From NCBI RefSeq assembly GCF_900188405.1, contig NZ_FZOF01000005.1, positions 124,001 to 188,000 on the forward strand: DNA of 64,000 bases. Reading direction: 5' to 3'. The DNA comes from Actinacidiphila glaucinigra. GTDB lineage: Bacteria > Actinomycetota > Actinomycetes > Streptomycetales > Streptomycetaceae. Below are positions 53,015-61,785 of the stretch, in pieces. Below the pieces are notes generated by a model. It was not told the origin of the DNA, made no database searches, and was given only the letters and a program-made list of their open reading frames with translations. The translations under genes and the position numbers were made by a program. Positions within the stretch are counted from its first letter, which is position 1, and every line of letters begins with the position of its first letter.

Positions 53015-53488
53015 ATGGAAGCCCGCGTGAACTACTTCGGCCACGCCCTCGCCGGCAAGGTCATGAGGCACCTGAACTCGGCGAGCAAGGTCCTGGCGGA
53101 GTCCACGCTGCCGGTCCTGACCCAGGAGCTGGTGAAGATCCGCGCCAGCCAGATCAACGGCTGCGGCTTCTGCACCGACATGCACACCAAGGAGGCGGCC
53201 GCGGCCGGCGAGACCTCGGTGCGCCTGAACCTGATCGCGACCTGGCGCGAGGCCACGGTCTTCGACGACGCCGAGCGCGCGGCCCTGGAGCTGGCCGAGG
53301 AGGGCACCCGGGTCGCCGACGCCGCCGGCGGCGTCTCCGACGAGGTCTGGGCGAACGCCGCCAAGCACTTCGACGAGGACCAGCTGGTCGCCCTGATCTC
53401 GCTCATCGCCGTGATCAACGCGTACAACCGGATCAACGTGATCAACCAGCAGCCGGCCGGTGGCTACCAGCTCGGCATGTTCGGCTGA
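53015..53488 (+). CDS. AhpD-like/carboxymuconolactone decarboxylase-family protein
   Basis: 157 residues. The redox motif CGFCTDMH (CxxC followed by His) in an all-helical fold marks the AhpD/CMD family, which uses the Cys pair for peroxide or disulfide chemistry. Neighbouring helices read ELVKIRASQINGCGFC and LISLIAVINAYNRINV. An oxidative-stress role is likely. GAGGAG precedes the ATG. It may be transcribed from an ECF41-like promoter. Confidence 0.92.
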   Translation: MEARVNYFGHALAGKVMRHLNSASKVLAESTLPVLTQELVKIRASQINGCGFCTDMHTKEAAAAGETSVRLNLIATWREATVFDDAERAALELAEEGTRVADAAGGVSDEVWANAAKHFDEDQLVALISLIAVINAYNRINVINQQPAGGYQLGMFG

Positions 53489-53527
53489 CCTGCGGTTCCC
53501 GCCGCCGGCACCGCCAGGCCGGGCCGT

Positions 53528-53573
53528 CCGTCCGTCCCCGTACCGTCCCCGACCGCGGTACGGGGACGGACGG
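53528..53573. terminator. Hairpin terminator between convergent genes
   Basis: An 18-bp perfect stem (CCGTCCGTCCCCGTACCG and its complement) with a 10-base loop, between the AhpD-like gene and the end of the formamidase gene. Confidence 0.85.
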
Positions 53574-53608
53574 CGCTTCCCGGCCGTCCCCGCGGCGCCG
53601 GCGGCGGT

Positions 53609-54631
53609 TCAGCGCGTACGGAGGTACTCGAGGCCCTTCTCGCGCAGCGACCGGTGCAGCCCGTCGTAGGCCGGCGCACCGCCCAGCACGGTCTTGGGCA
53701 GCTTGGCGACCACGGTGTAGTTGGTGTCGACCACGTTGCCGATGGGCGCCAGCCCGGCCTGGCTGACCAGCTGGTACGCGTCCAGCTGGTGCAGGCCGGT
53801 GAGGGAGGACGTCCAGCCGACCAGGTCGTGCTGGCTGATCCGGTAGGCGTCCTCGAGCGGCCGTACCGACCCGGTCGACATCAGGAAGCGGTCGTCCTCC
53901 AGGCGTGGCCACGCGGGGGCGCCGCCCTTGAGCAGGTCGATCACCACCACGGTCTCCATCGCGGCCTCGACCGCGGTGCCGCACACCTCGCCCTCGCCCT
54001 GCCGGCAGTGCCCGTCGCCGATCGCCAGCTGCGCCCCCGGCACGTTGACGCCCAGGTAGAGGGTCGAACCGGCGCGCAGCTCCGGGGTGTCCATGTTCCC
54101 GCCGTGCGCGCCCGGGGTGATGCTCATGACGACCTCGCCGGCGGCGGGGGCGACCCCCACCGTGCCGTGCATCGGGTCGAGGGGCAGCTCGACCGTGTGG
54201 TCGGAGAAGCGGGCCTGGAACCGGCAGCTGTTGCGCTCACGGTCGATCCCGTAGCGCCAGACCACCTCCTGCAGCGGGTCGTGGAGCATCGCCGTGGAGT
54301 GCGTGGTGGTCAGCGCGCCGAAGTGGGGGAAGGTGGTCGACACGGCCCAGTCCCGGGCGGGGGCGATGTCGACGAAGTGGACGGCAAGGGTGTCGCCCGG
54401 CTCGGCGCCCTCGACGTGGATCGGGCCGGTGACGGGGTTGAGGTACGGGAACTCGCACACCTTGCTCGGCAGGTCCTCGGGGCCGCGGACCAGGCCCCCG
54501 AAGCAGTCCTCGGTGAAGAGCTCCACGACCGTGCCCGGGCGTACCCGCAGCAGCGGCTCGCGGGGGCCGCCGAAGGCGTAGGCGTACTGCTCGGGGGTGG
54601 GGTGGAGCCGTACGACGTCGATGTCGTTCAT
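53609..54631 (-). CDS. Acetamidase/formamidase (FmdA-type)
   Basis: 340 residues. Family strings: LEDDRFLMSTGSVRPLEDAY, PGAHGGNMDTPELRAGSTLY and LAIGDGHCRQGEGEVCGTAV, which carry the metal-binding His and Asp residues of the acetamidase/formamidase family. It hydrolyses short-chain amides to ammonia and the acid in the cytoplasm, releasing nitrogen. The ATG overlaps the stop of the permease gene by four bases (ATGA), so the two are cotranslated; this suggests the permease imports the amide or an amine precursor. Confidence 0.92.
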   Translation of the reverse strand: MNDIDVVRLHPTPEQYAYAFGGPREPLLRVRPGTVVELFTEDCFGGLVRGPEDLPSKVCEFPYLNPVTGPIHVEGAEPGDTLAVHFVDIAPARDWAVSTTFPHFGALTTTHSTAMLHDPLQEVVWRYGIDRERNSCRFQARFSDHTVELPLDPMHGTVGVAPAAGEVVMSITPGAHGGNMDTPELRAGSTLYLGVNVPGAQLAIGDGHCRQGEGEVCGTAVEAAMETVVVIDLLKGGAPAWPRLEDDRFLMSTGSVRPLEDAYRISQHDLVGWTSSLTGLHQLDAYQLVSQAGLAPIGNVVDTNYTVVAKLPKTVLGGAPAYDGLHRSLREKGLEYLRTR

Positions 54632-56040
54632 GCCTGTCCGGCCTCCTCGGCCGCGGTGGGCTCGTCGGGTATCTCCGTGCGCCGGCCGGCGACGAGAAGA
54701 CCCACCATCAGGACGGTGCCGATCGCCAGCCAGAGGAAGCCGAGTCGCTGGGCGGTGACCTTGGCGTTGACCACCACGAAGGTCAGGATCGCGAAGCCGA
54801 TCAGCGGTGCGATCAGGTGGCGCCACCAGTCGCGGCTGCCCCGGCGGACGACGTAGTGGACGACGACCGAGACGTGCAGGACCAGGAAGGCGGTCATCGC
54901 GCCGAAGTTGACCAGCGAGCTGAGCAGCGTGATGCCGTCGTCGCGGGAGTTCATGTAGAGGCCGAGGCCGAGCGAGACCGCCGCCACCAGGAAGGTGGCG
55001 TTGACGGGCACCCGGCGGCGGGGGTCGACCCTGGACAGGAAGGCGGGGAGCTGCCGGTCGCGGGCCATCGCGAAGAGCAGCCGGGAGGTGGCCGCCTGGG
55101 CGACCAGGGAGTTGGCGAAGCCCCAGGCGATGGCGGTGGCGAGCGCGCTGAGGGTGCCCAGCCAGGCGCCTCCGGCGACGCGGGCGGCGTCGTAGAAGGC
55201 GGTGCCGTCCGGGTCTCCCTCCTTGATCAGCGTCGGCACCTCGGGAACCAGCATCGCCGCGATCCAGGTCTGCACGATGAACAGCGCTCCGGCGAGCAGC
55301 AGCGCGGCCACCATGGCCCGGCCGATCGCCCGGGCGGATTCGCGGTTCTCCTCGGCGAGGGTGGAGATGCCGTCGAAGCCGAGGAAGCTGAGCACGGCGA
55401 TCGACACCGCCCCGAAGATCAGGGACCAGGAGAAGGTGCCGGAGTCGTAGAAGGCGTGGAAGCCGGAGCCGTTGCCCTTGCCCTGGGCGAGCGCGATGAC
55501 GCCGAAGGCCAGGAAGATCACGAGGACGACCAGCTCGGCCACGAGCATGATCTTGTTGATCCGGGCGGTCATCTCGATGCCGAACCAGTTCACGACGGTG
55601 TTGAGGACGACGAACCCGATCAGCCAGATCCAGACCGGCACCGAGGCGACCAGCGAGTTCATCGCCACGGCGGCGATCAGGTAGAGCAGGGCCGGCACGA
55701 GGATGTAGTCGAGCAGGATCATCCAGCCGGACAGGAAGCCGACCGGCGCGCCGATGCCCCGCCCCGCGTACGAGTAGACCGACCCGGCCATCGGGAAGGC
55801 CCGGGACATCTGCGAGTAGGAGTGCGCCGTGAACATCATCGCCAGCATGCCGATGGCGTAGGCGAGGGCGACCATGCCGCCCGAGCCCTGGAAGACGCCG
55901 CCGAAGATGCCGAACGGCGCGATCGGCACCATGAAGACCAGGCCGTAGACCACCAGGTCCCGGAAGCCCAGTGACCGAGCCAACTGCTGGGTGTAGCCGT
56001 ACTTCTCGAGATCTTGCCCTTGAGGTGCGCTGTCGCTCAC
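54628..56040 (-). CDS. APC-family amino acid/amine permease
   Basis: 470 residues, 12 hydrophobic segments. APC signatures: FGIFGGVFQGSGGMVALAYA near the start and FLGFDGISTLAEENRESARA. It resembles the putrescine/amine-type permeases. GTG at 56040 has GGGGAGGCGAC upstream and removes an Arg-rich leader. It is the first gene of a two-gene operon with the formamidase, so an amide or amine nitrogen source is its likely substrate. Confidence 0.9.
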   Translation of the reverse strand: MSDSAPQGQDLEKYGYTQQLARSLGFRDLVVYGLVFMVPIAPFGIFGGVFQGSGGMVALAYAIGMLAMMFTAHSYSQMSRAFPMAGSVYSYAGRGIGAPVGFLSGWMILLDYILVPALLYLIAAVAMNSLVASVPVWIWLIGFVVLNTVVNWFGIEMTARINKIMLVAELVVLVIFLAFGVIALAQGKGNGSGFHAFYDSGTFSWSLIFGAVSIAVLSFLGFDGISTLAEENRESARAIGRAMVAALLLAGALFIVQTWIAAMLVPEVPTLIKEGDPDGTAFYDAARVAGGAWLGTLSALATAIAWGFANSLVAQAATSRLLFAMARDRQLPAFLSRVDPRRRVPVNATFLVAAVSLGLGLYMNSRDDGITLLSSLVNFGAMTAFLVLHVSVVVHYVVRRGSRDWWRHLIAPLIGFAILTFVVVNAKVTAQRLGFLWLAIGTVLMVGLLVAGRRTEIPDEPTAAEEAGQA

Positions 56041-56172
56041 GTCGCCTCCCCGGCGGCCGCGGTCCCCTGACTGGCGGGGTGATCTTAGGGTCCGCGGCCG
56101 ACGCATGGGAACGCTTGTGCACAGGGATTCTGTGGGGATTCCGACGGAACATGAGATCTCCTCCCACGGCCG

Positions 56173-57432
56173 TCACCCGGCGGCGCCGGACGACCCGATG
56201 ACGACCACGCGGGCCCAGTCGGGCGGTGTGTCCGGCACGTGGTCGGGATCGTTCTCACGCCACGAACGGCGCCCGCCCCGGCGGGGGAACAGGCCCACGA
56301 CCGTGCGGCAGGCCGGGCGCGCGTCCGGCCAGGGCGTCTGACCGTCGGTCAGCACCACGACGACGTCCGGCCGCGGCCGGGTGCGCAGCGCCCGGGCGAA
56401 GCCGCTGCGCAGGTCCGTACCACCACCGCCCACCAGCGGGATGTCCTCGGCGCTGCACAGCGGGTGGGCGATCCGTGCCGCGGCGTCGCACGGCACGACG
56501 GTGACCATGTCGCGGCGGCCGCCCACCGCGCGGGAGATGGCGGCCACTTCGAGGAGCGCGCTGCCCAGTTCCGCGTCGCTGACGGAGCCGGACGTGTCGA
56601 TGACCACGCAGACCCGGGGCGGTCTGCGCCGCAGGCTGGGCAGGACGACCCCGGGCACACCGGCCGACCGTCGCGAGGGCCGTCCGTAGCTGTAGTCCTG
56701 GCCCGCGCCGGAACCGGAGGCAGCCGAGCGCACCGCCGCTCCCAGCAGCTCCCGCCACTGCTGCGGCGGGTGGAACGCCTCCTCCGCCCACCGCCGCCAG
56801 CTCTTGGGCGCGTGGCCCGGGCGGCCGTTGATGGCCTGCGCGACGCGGAAGCGGACGCCGTCCCGTTCCTGCTCACTCAGCCCGTGGGCACCCTCCGGGC
56901 CGAGGTCCCATTCCCGTTCCAGGCCGTCGGCGCCGCTGCCGCAGTCCAGCCAGACGAAGTCCTGCGTGAGCGGCCCGATCCCGAACCGCCCGAGGTAGTC
57001 CTCCATGAGCTCTCCCTCGGGAAGCCCCAGGGTCCCGGGGAGGACGGCGCCCTGGGGCGTGTCCAGCCCTTCGCCGAAGGCGTCGTCGTTGACCTCGCAG
57101 TCCGCGGCGATGTTCATCCGCAGCCGCTCCGCCGGGCCCTCCAGTCCCTGCTCCCGTGCGACGCGGTCACCGCGCCCGTGGTGGTCGCGCAGCAGGTGCG
57201 ACACCTCGTGCACCCACACCCCGGCCAGTTCCTCGAGCGGCGTGCGGTCCACGAACGCCGGCGAGACGTAGCACCGCCAGTGCGGGTCGACGGCCATCGT
57301 CGGAACCCGCCGGGACTCCACGACGTGCAGCGCGAACAGCGCCGTCGCCAGGTAGGGGCGGACCCGCGCGGCGTACAGCCGGGCGGCGAAGAGCTTCTCG
57401 CGGTCCAGCGCCGCCGGCGTCTGCGCGGTCAC
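56173..57432 (-). CDS. VWA/HExxH protein, predicted metal-dependent peptidase (COG3864-like)
   Basis: 419 residues from GTG at 57432. An N-terminal metallopeptidase-like domain has WVHEVSHLLRDH (His75, Glu76, His79, an HExxH motif) followed by NIAADCEVNDDAF, which supplies a possible third ligand. A C-terminal von Willebrand A domain has the MIDAS motif DTSGSVS (Asp279, Ser281, Ser283), GGTDLR and LTDGQTP. The same two-part build is known in proteins with uncharacterised function paired with MoxR ATPases. The GTG overlaps the stop codon of the ATPase gene by four bases (GTGA), so they are made together. Confidence 0.85.
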   Translation of the reverse strand: MTAQTPAALDREKLFAARLYAARVRPYLATALFALHVVESRRVPTMAVDPHWRCYVSPAFVDRTPLEELAGVWVHEVSHLLRDHHGRGDRVAREQGLEGPAERLRMNIAADCEVNDDAFGEGLDTPQGAVLPGTLGLPEGELMEDYLGRFGIGPLTQDFVWLDCGSGADGLEREWDLGPEGAHGLSEQERDGVRFRVAQAINGRPGHAPKSWRRWAEEAFHPPQQWRELLGAAVRSAASGSGAGQDYSYGRPSRRSAGVPGVVLPSLRRRPPRVCVVIDTSGSVSDAELGSALLEVAAISRAVGGRRDMVTVVPCDAAARIAHPLCSAEDIPLVGGGGTDLRSGFARALRTRPRPDVVVVLTDGQTPWPDARPACRTVVGLFPRRGGRRSWRENDPDHVPDTPPDWARVVVIGSSGAAG

Positions 57433-58682
57433 CGGCCGGCCTTCGCGACGAGCCCGGACCGCTCGGCCGCCCGGTCGGCGCGCCGGGACAGGGACACCGC
57501 TCCGGCGAGCCGCTCGATGGCCGCGGGGACGTCCCAGTCCTCGCGGCGCAGCGAGGCGAGCGTGGTCGCGGGGACGACCACGAGGTCGGGGGCCCCGGTC
57601 TCCAGGGCCCGGACGAGCAGCGCCCACGCCGCGTCCCAGCGTGACTTCTCCGGCCGGTTGCGGACGGCGTCCACCACACCGTCCAGGACGGCCTGGCGCA
57701 GGTCACCGCGCTCGGGCAGTACGGCACCGGCCGGGTCGGCGAGCACTTCCTCGGGGTCGGGGAGATCCATCCGGTCGATGCTCGCCAGCAGTTCCAGCCC
57801 CGGGCCGTCCCCCACGGTGCCCCGGACGAGCAGGGAGAGCACCTCCTGGGAGGCCCCGGCCGCGGTCGCGAAGGCGATCAGGCACAGCGTCATCTCCCAG
57901 CTGCGCGGGGACGGCCAGGCACCGCCGCGGCGGGTCTCGCCGGTGGGGAGGCGGTGGACGAGGCCGGGCCGGACGGCGAGCAGCCCGCACACCGCACGTC
58001 GGGCGAAGTCGACGGCACCGGCCAGCTTGCCCGGGTCGAGCCGGGGCAGCGTCGCCCGGGGCCAGGTCCCGCCGAGGCCGCGGACCACCACGTCGTGGTC
58101 GTGGGTCCACTGCAGGTGGACGAACCGGTTGGCCAGCGGCGCGCTCAGTTCCCAGCCGTCGGCCGCCGACGAGCGGGGGTTCGCGGCGGCCACGATCCGC
58201 ACCCCGGGCGGTAGCCGCAGGGCGCCGATCCGCCGCTCCAGCACGAGGCGGAGCAGGGCCGCCTGCACGGCGGGCGGCGCGGTGGACAGCTCGTCGAGGA
58301 AGAGCAGGCCCCGGCCGGCCCGGACCAGGCGTACCGCCCAGTCCGGCGGGGCCATCGGGACGCCCTGCTCGGCGGGGTCGTCCCCGACGACGGGCAGCCC
58401 GGAGAAGTCGGACGGCTCGTGGACGCTGGCGATCACCGTGGTCAGCGGGAGGTCGAGCGCGACGGCGAGCTGGGTGAGCGCGGCGGTCTTGCCGATCCCG
58501 GGCTCGCCCCACAGCAGCACCGGCAGGTCGGCGGCGACGGCCAGCGTGAGGGCCTCCAGCTGGATGTCGGGGCGCGGTTCGGTGGTGGTGTCGCGCAGCA
58601 GCGTCAACAGGGCGTCGGCCACGTCAAGTTGGGGCGCGCCGGCCGGGCCGGAGGGCAGGGCGGACGGGGCGTGCGGGGGCAT
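57429..58682 (-). CDS. MoxR-type AAA+ ATPase
   Basis: 417 residues. Walker A GEPGIGKTAA (Lys65), Walker B LLFLDELSTA, sensor region VRIVAAANPRSS and a C-terminal helical part. MoxR ATPases act as chaperones, often inserting metals or maturing a partner with a VWA domain. Its partner is the overlapping VWA/HExxH gene. It lies 76 bases after the 475-residue gene, from which it is probably cotranscribed. Confidence 0.9.
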   Translation of the reverse strand: MPPHAPSALPSGPAGAPQLDVADALLTLLRDTTTEPRPDIQLEALTLAVAADLPVLLWGEPGIGKTAALTQLAVALDLPLTTVIASVHEPSDFSGLPVVGDDPAEQGVPMAPPDWAVRLVRAGRGLLFLDELSTAPPAVQAALLRLVLERRIGALRLPPGVRIVAAANPRSSAADGWELSAPLANRFVHLQWTHDHDVVVRGLGGTWPRATLPRLDPGKLAGAVDFARRAVCGLLAVRPGLVHRLPTGETRRGGAWPSPRSWEMTLCLIAFATAAGASQEVLSLLVRGTVGDGPGLELLASIDRMDLPDPEEVLADPAGAVLPERGDLRQAVLDGVVDAVRNRPEKSRWDAAWALLVRALETGAPDLVVVPATTLASLRREDWDVPAAIERLAGAVSLSRRADRAAERSGLVAKAGR

Positions 58683-58758
58683 GGGTGATCACCTCGGGGG
58701 TTCGTGAAGCCGAAGGGGGTACAAGGCCGTGCGCGGGGACTCCGCGCACGGCCCGCGG

Positions 58759-60186
58759 TCAGCGGGCGGTGCGGTACCGCGGGTCGGGGCGGCCGCGACG
58801 GGGCCGGGTGCGGAGCGCCGGGGAGTACGCGCGCGGCGGCACCCGCCCGGGGGCGGGCCCCGCGAGGCCGGCCCTGAACAGGCCGTACGCGATGCGCCGT
58901 TGGGCTGCCGCCTCCAGTTCGTCCCGCAGCGGGCCGTCGCGGAGCACCGCGCCGGGACCGAGCAGGCCCTCGACGACGGCCAGCGCGCCGGCGATGTCGC
59001 CGTGGTCCAGGCGTGCCCGTACGTCGGCGAGGGATTCCGGACGCCGGTGCGCCCGGTCGATCGCCCGCAGGCACGGCAGCGGGGTGCCGGTCAGCGCGAC
59101 CAGCAGCTCCTCCCGGCGGATCTCGTCGGGATCGTGGTCCAGCGCGGTCAGGACACCGTCGACCAGGCCGATCCGGTGCGATGCGCCCCGGCACTCCACG
59201 ACGCGGGGCCGTCCCGGCCCGCCCCGCGGCGGCAACGGCCCGGACGGCGGGTGGCCGGGCACGAGCGCGGCCGCCACCAGCGGGTGCAGTCCGTCGGCGC
59301 CGATCAGGCCGGCGGCGAGCAGTTCCACATCCGGCGGCACCCAGGTCGCCGCGTCAGGCAGCACCGGCAGCGGCCAGTTGCCGCCGCCGGCTCCGGTCGC
59401 CTGCGTGATCCGCGCGGCGGGCGCTCCCGCGCCGTCGTCCCCGCCGGTCACGTCCACGATCAGCCGGTGGCGCGAGCCCAGGCGCACGGTGACGGAACCG
59501 GAGGTCCGGCCCTCGGCACGCAGCACCATCCGCGCCTCGTCCTCCCACCGGTCGACCGCGCAGCGCTGGTGCGGCGGCAGTGGCCCGGGTGGTTCCAGGT
59601 CCGGGAGGAGGGGCGGATCGTCGGGCCGGCGGCCGCCGGTCCCGGCGCGGAACGGCAGCTCACCGGTTCTGCGCGCGTCCCACAGGTGGCGGTGCAGATC
59701 GAGGCGGAACCGCCGGTGGGGCCGGTGGTGCGGATGGTGGCGGGCGCCCGCCCCGGGGTGGGCCGGGTCCCACAGCGCGAGGCTGAACCGCTGCCCGCCG
59801 TCCGCCCACGCGGGCGGGGTCCGCACCACGAGGTGCACCCGGTCACCGCCCTCCGTGCCCGAGGCCCCGTACCGGGCCAGGGTGATGGTCAGCGCCGGAC
59901 GCAGCAGACCGTCGGGGGCGACCCGCGGCATGTGCCAGCGCAGCAGGTCGGGAGCCATCTGGCGAAGGTCGGCCCGGACCCGGGCCGCGAGTTCCCGGCC
60001 GTGGGTGCGGGCGAGGGAACGCAGATCGAGGTCGACGTCGATACCGGCGGCGGCACACGCCCCGGCCCAGTCACCGGTTCGGCGGCGGGCGGTCGCGGTC
60101 TCGACCATGGACGGCGGCACGGCGAACTCGCGCACGCGCAGCCAGAAGGAGAGGCGGGAATCCTCGTTCGCGGTCTGAGTGAGCAT
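58759..60186 (-). CDS. Uncharacterised 475-residue protein linked to the MoxR/VWA pair
   Basis: 475 residues from ATG at 60186 (AAGGTGAGTG upstream). No signal peptide or membrane helix. The N-terminal half has REFAVPPSMVETATARRRTG, WAGACAAAGIDVDLDLRSLA and a basic His-rich patch (ARHHPHHRPHRRFRLDLHRH) around residue 155; the C-terminal half contains GASHRIGLVDGVLTALDHDP. I do not recognise a family. Its ATG overlaps the stop of the upstream SDR gene by one base (TGATG), and it is followed by MoxR and VWA genes, so it is probably the third member of that module, perhaps the client or scaffold. Confidence 0.75.
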   Translation of the reverse strand: MLTQTANEDSRLSFWLRVREFAVPPSMVETATARRRTGDWAGACAAAGIDVDLDLRSLARTHGRELAARVRADLRQMAPDLLRWHMPRVAPDGLLRPALTITLARYGASGTEGGDRVHLVVRTPPAWADGGQRFSLALWDPAHPGAGARHHPHHRPHRRFRLDLHRHLWDARRTGELPFRAGTGGRRPDDPPLLPDLEPPGPLPPHQRCAVDRWEDEARMVLRAEGRTSGSVTVRLGSRHRLIVDVTGGDDGAGAPAARITQATGAGGGNWPLPVLPDAATWVPPDVELLAAGLIGADGLHPLVAAALVPGHPPSGPLPPRGGPGRPRVVECRGASHRIGLVDGVLTALDHDPDEIRREELLVALTGTPLPCLRAIDRAHRRPESLADVRARLDHGDIAGALAVVEGLLGPGAVLRDGPLRDELEAAAQRRIAYGLFRAGLAGPAPGRVPPRAYSPALRTRPRRGRPDPRYRTAR

Positions 60187-61097
60187 CAGCACTCACCTTG
60201 CGCGGACGGGTCCCCCAATCTGGAAGAAGAGTCAGTCGTCATCGCCGGGAGCATAGCGTTCCCGTCACGATCTGTCAGGCCCCGGCCGTCACCGGGGTCC
60301 CGCCACCGGGCGCTGCCGGGCCGGCTCCGGGGAGACGTGCCGCCGTCCACACGGATCGTCGCGCCGCTGATGTAGTCCGCGTAGGGGCTCGCCAGGTAGG
60401 CGACGGCGCCCGCGATCTCGCCGGGGCGGCCGAAGCGGCCGATGTCGTTGGGCACGAAGTCCCGCGCGGCGTTGCGCTCGATCTCCGGCCACGACCGGCC
60501 CCAGCCGCGCTCCGGCGCGAGCCCGGTGATCAGGTCCTGCACCGCGTCGACGAGGATCGCCCCGGGGGAGACCACGTTGGAGGTCACCCCGGTGGCCTTC
60601 AGCTCCCGCGCCAGGGAGACGGCCAGGTTGTGCCGCGCGGCGAGCGAGGCGTTGTAGTGGGGCTGCATCGCGATCGGCTGCGAGGCGAGCCCTCCGCCGA
60701 TCTGGATCACCCGGCCCCAGCCGCGCTCACGCATCCCGGGCACCAGCCGCTGGATCATGCGGACCCCCGAGACCACGTTGACCTCGTACGTCCGCAGCCA
60801 CTCCGCCGCGGTGGCCTCGGCCCAGCCTACGTGCTCGTACGAACCGGCGTTGTTGACCAGGACGTCGACCTCGCCCGCGACGCGGGCCACGGCGTCGGCG
60901 CCCTCGTCCGTGGCGAGGTCGCCGATCGCCGCGGCGACCGCGCCGATCTTCTCCGCGACCTCGCGCGTCCGCGCCTCGTCCCGTCCGTGCACCACGACGT
61001 CGGCACCCTCCGCGGCGAGCAGTTCGGCGATCGCCGCGCCGAGGCCGGAGCTGGAACCGGTCACGAGGGCCCGGCGGCCGGTCAGGTTCAGATCCAT
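60186..61097 (-). CDS. Short-chain dehydrogenase/reductase with extended C-terminus
   Basis: 303 residues. Classical SDR motifs: TGSSSGLGAAIAELLAAEG, VLVNNAGSYEHVGWAEA and the GGGLASQPIAMQPHYNASLA region, where the usual catalytic Tyr-x-x-x-Lys is altered to YNASLAARHN, so the catalytic Lys is not in place. The fold end DGGTSPRS is normally within a few residues of the stop, but here about 40 more residues of low-complexity sequence follow, suggesting a lost stop or frameshift. ATG at 61097 follows GGAAGGACAACGCG. The stop overlaps the start of the 475-residue gene. It is divergent from the frameshifted TetR gene. Confidence 0.85.
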   Translation of the reverse strand: MDLNLTGRRALVTGSSSGLGAAIAELLAAEGADVVVHGRDEARTREVAEKIGAVAAAIGDLATDEGADAVARVAGEVDVLVNNAGSYEHVGWAEATAAEWLRTYEVNVVSGVRMIQRLVPGMRERGWGRVIQIGGGLASQPIAMQPHYNASLAARHNLAVSLARELKATGVTSNVVSPGAILVDAVQDLITGLAPERGWGRSWPEIERNAARDFVPNDIGRFGRPGEIAGAVAYLASPYADYISGATIRVDGGTSPRSRPGSARWRDPGDGRGLTDRDGNAMLPAMTTDSSSRLGDPSAQGEC

Positions 61098-61116
61098 CGC
61101 GTTGTCCTTCCGATCA

Positions 61117-61149
61117 TGTATACACCTGTAGACATGCCTCCAGTCTACA
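61117..61149. promoter_or_regulatory. TetR operator between the SDR and TetR genes
   Basis: TGTATACA (61117-61124) and TGTAGAC-N9-GTCTACA (61127-61149), repeating the half-site TGTAKACA. The palindrome has perfect seven-base arms. It lies in the divergent promoter. Confidence 0.6.
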
Positions 61150-61158
61150 CTCGTCGAC

Positions 61159-61714
61159 ATGACGACGCCGCGACGCGGCCGCCACCAAGGAGGCCATCCT
61201 GCTTGCGGGTGTCGAGGCCTTCACCCGGCACGGCTACGACGGTGTCGGGGTGCGGGAGATCGCCAAGGCCGCGGGAGTCACCGCGATGCTGGTGGGCCGC
61301 TACTTCGGCTCCAAGGAAGGGCTCTTCGCCGAGGTGGTGGAGGCGTCCATGACCGAGCGCACGGTCCTCACCAGCGACCCGGCCGCCCTTGCCCGCGACG
61401 TGGCCGCCGCGCTGGTCCGCCGGACCGCGCCGGACGCCGACAGCCTCGACCCGTTCCTCCTCATGCTGCGCTCGGCGCCCAACCCCCGCGCCGCGGAGAT
61501 CCTGCGGGCGGGCATCGAGAACCACGTCGAGGCCCATCTGCTCGACGTCGCACCGCAGTTGCGGGGAACCGAACGCGCCGCCATGGCCCTCTCGGTCGTC
61601 GTGGGCTTCTGGCTGATGCGCTCGGTCATCGGCAGCACCACGCTCAACGACACCGACGAGCAGGCCCTGGCCCGGAGGCTGGAGCAGGTGTTCGCCCTGC
61701 TCCTCGGCGACTGA
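61159..61714 (+). pseudogene. TetR-family regulator with N-terminal frameshift
   Basis: The ATG at 61159 starts MTTPRRGR, a normal TetR beginning, but is out of frame with the rest: the TetR homology (KEAILLAGVEAFTRHGYDGV, then REIAKAAGVTAMLVGRYFGS) continues in the frame of the stop at 61712-61714, which has a TGA at 61160 and no start codon before GTG at 61250. One base has been lost or gained between about 61180 and 61195. The C-terminal ligand domain to 61714 is intact. Either a real inactivating mutation or a sequencing error. It presumably repressed the divergent SDR gene. Confidence 0.75.
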
Positions 61715-61785
61715 CCCCCTCCCGCTTTGCCCGCTCTTTGCGGCCCGCCGGAAACAGAACCGCGGGGCTCGGGGTTGCCGCCTAC

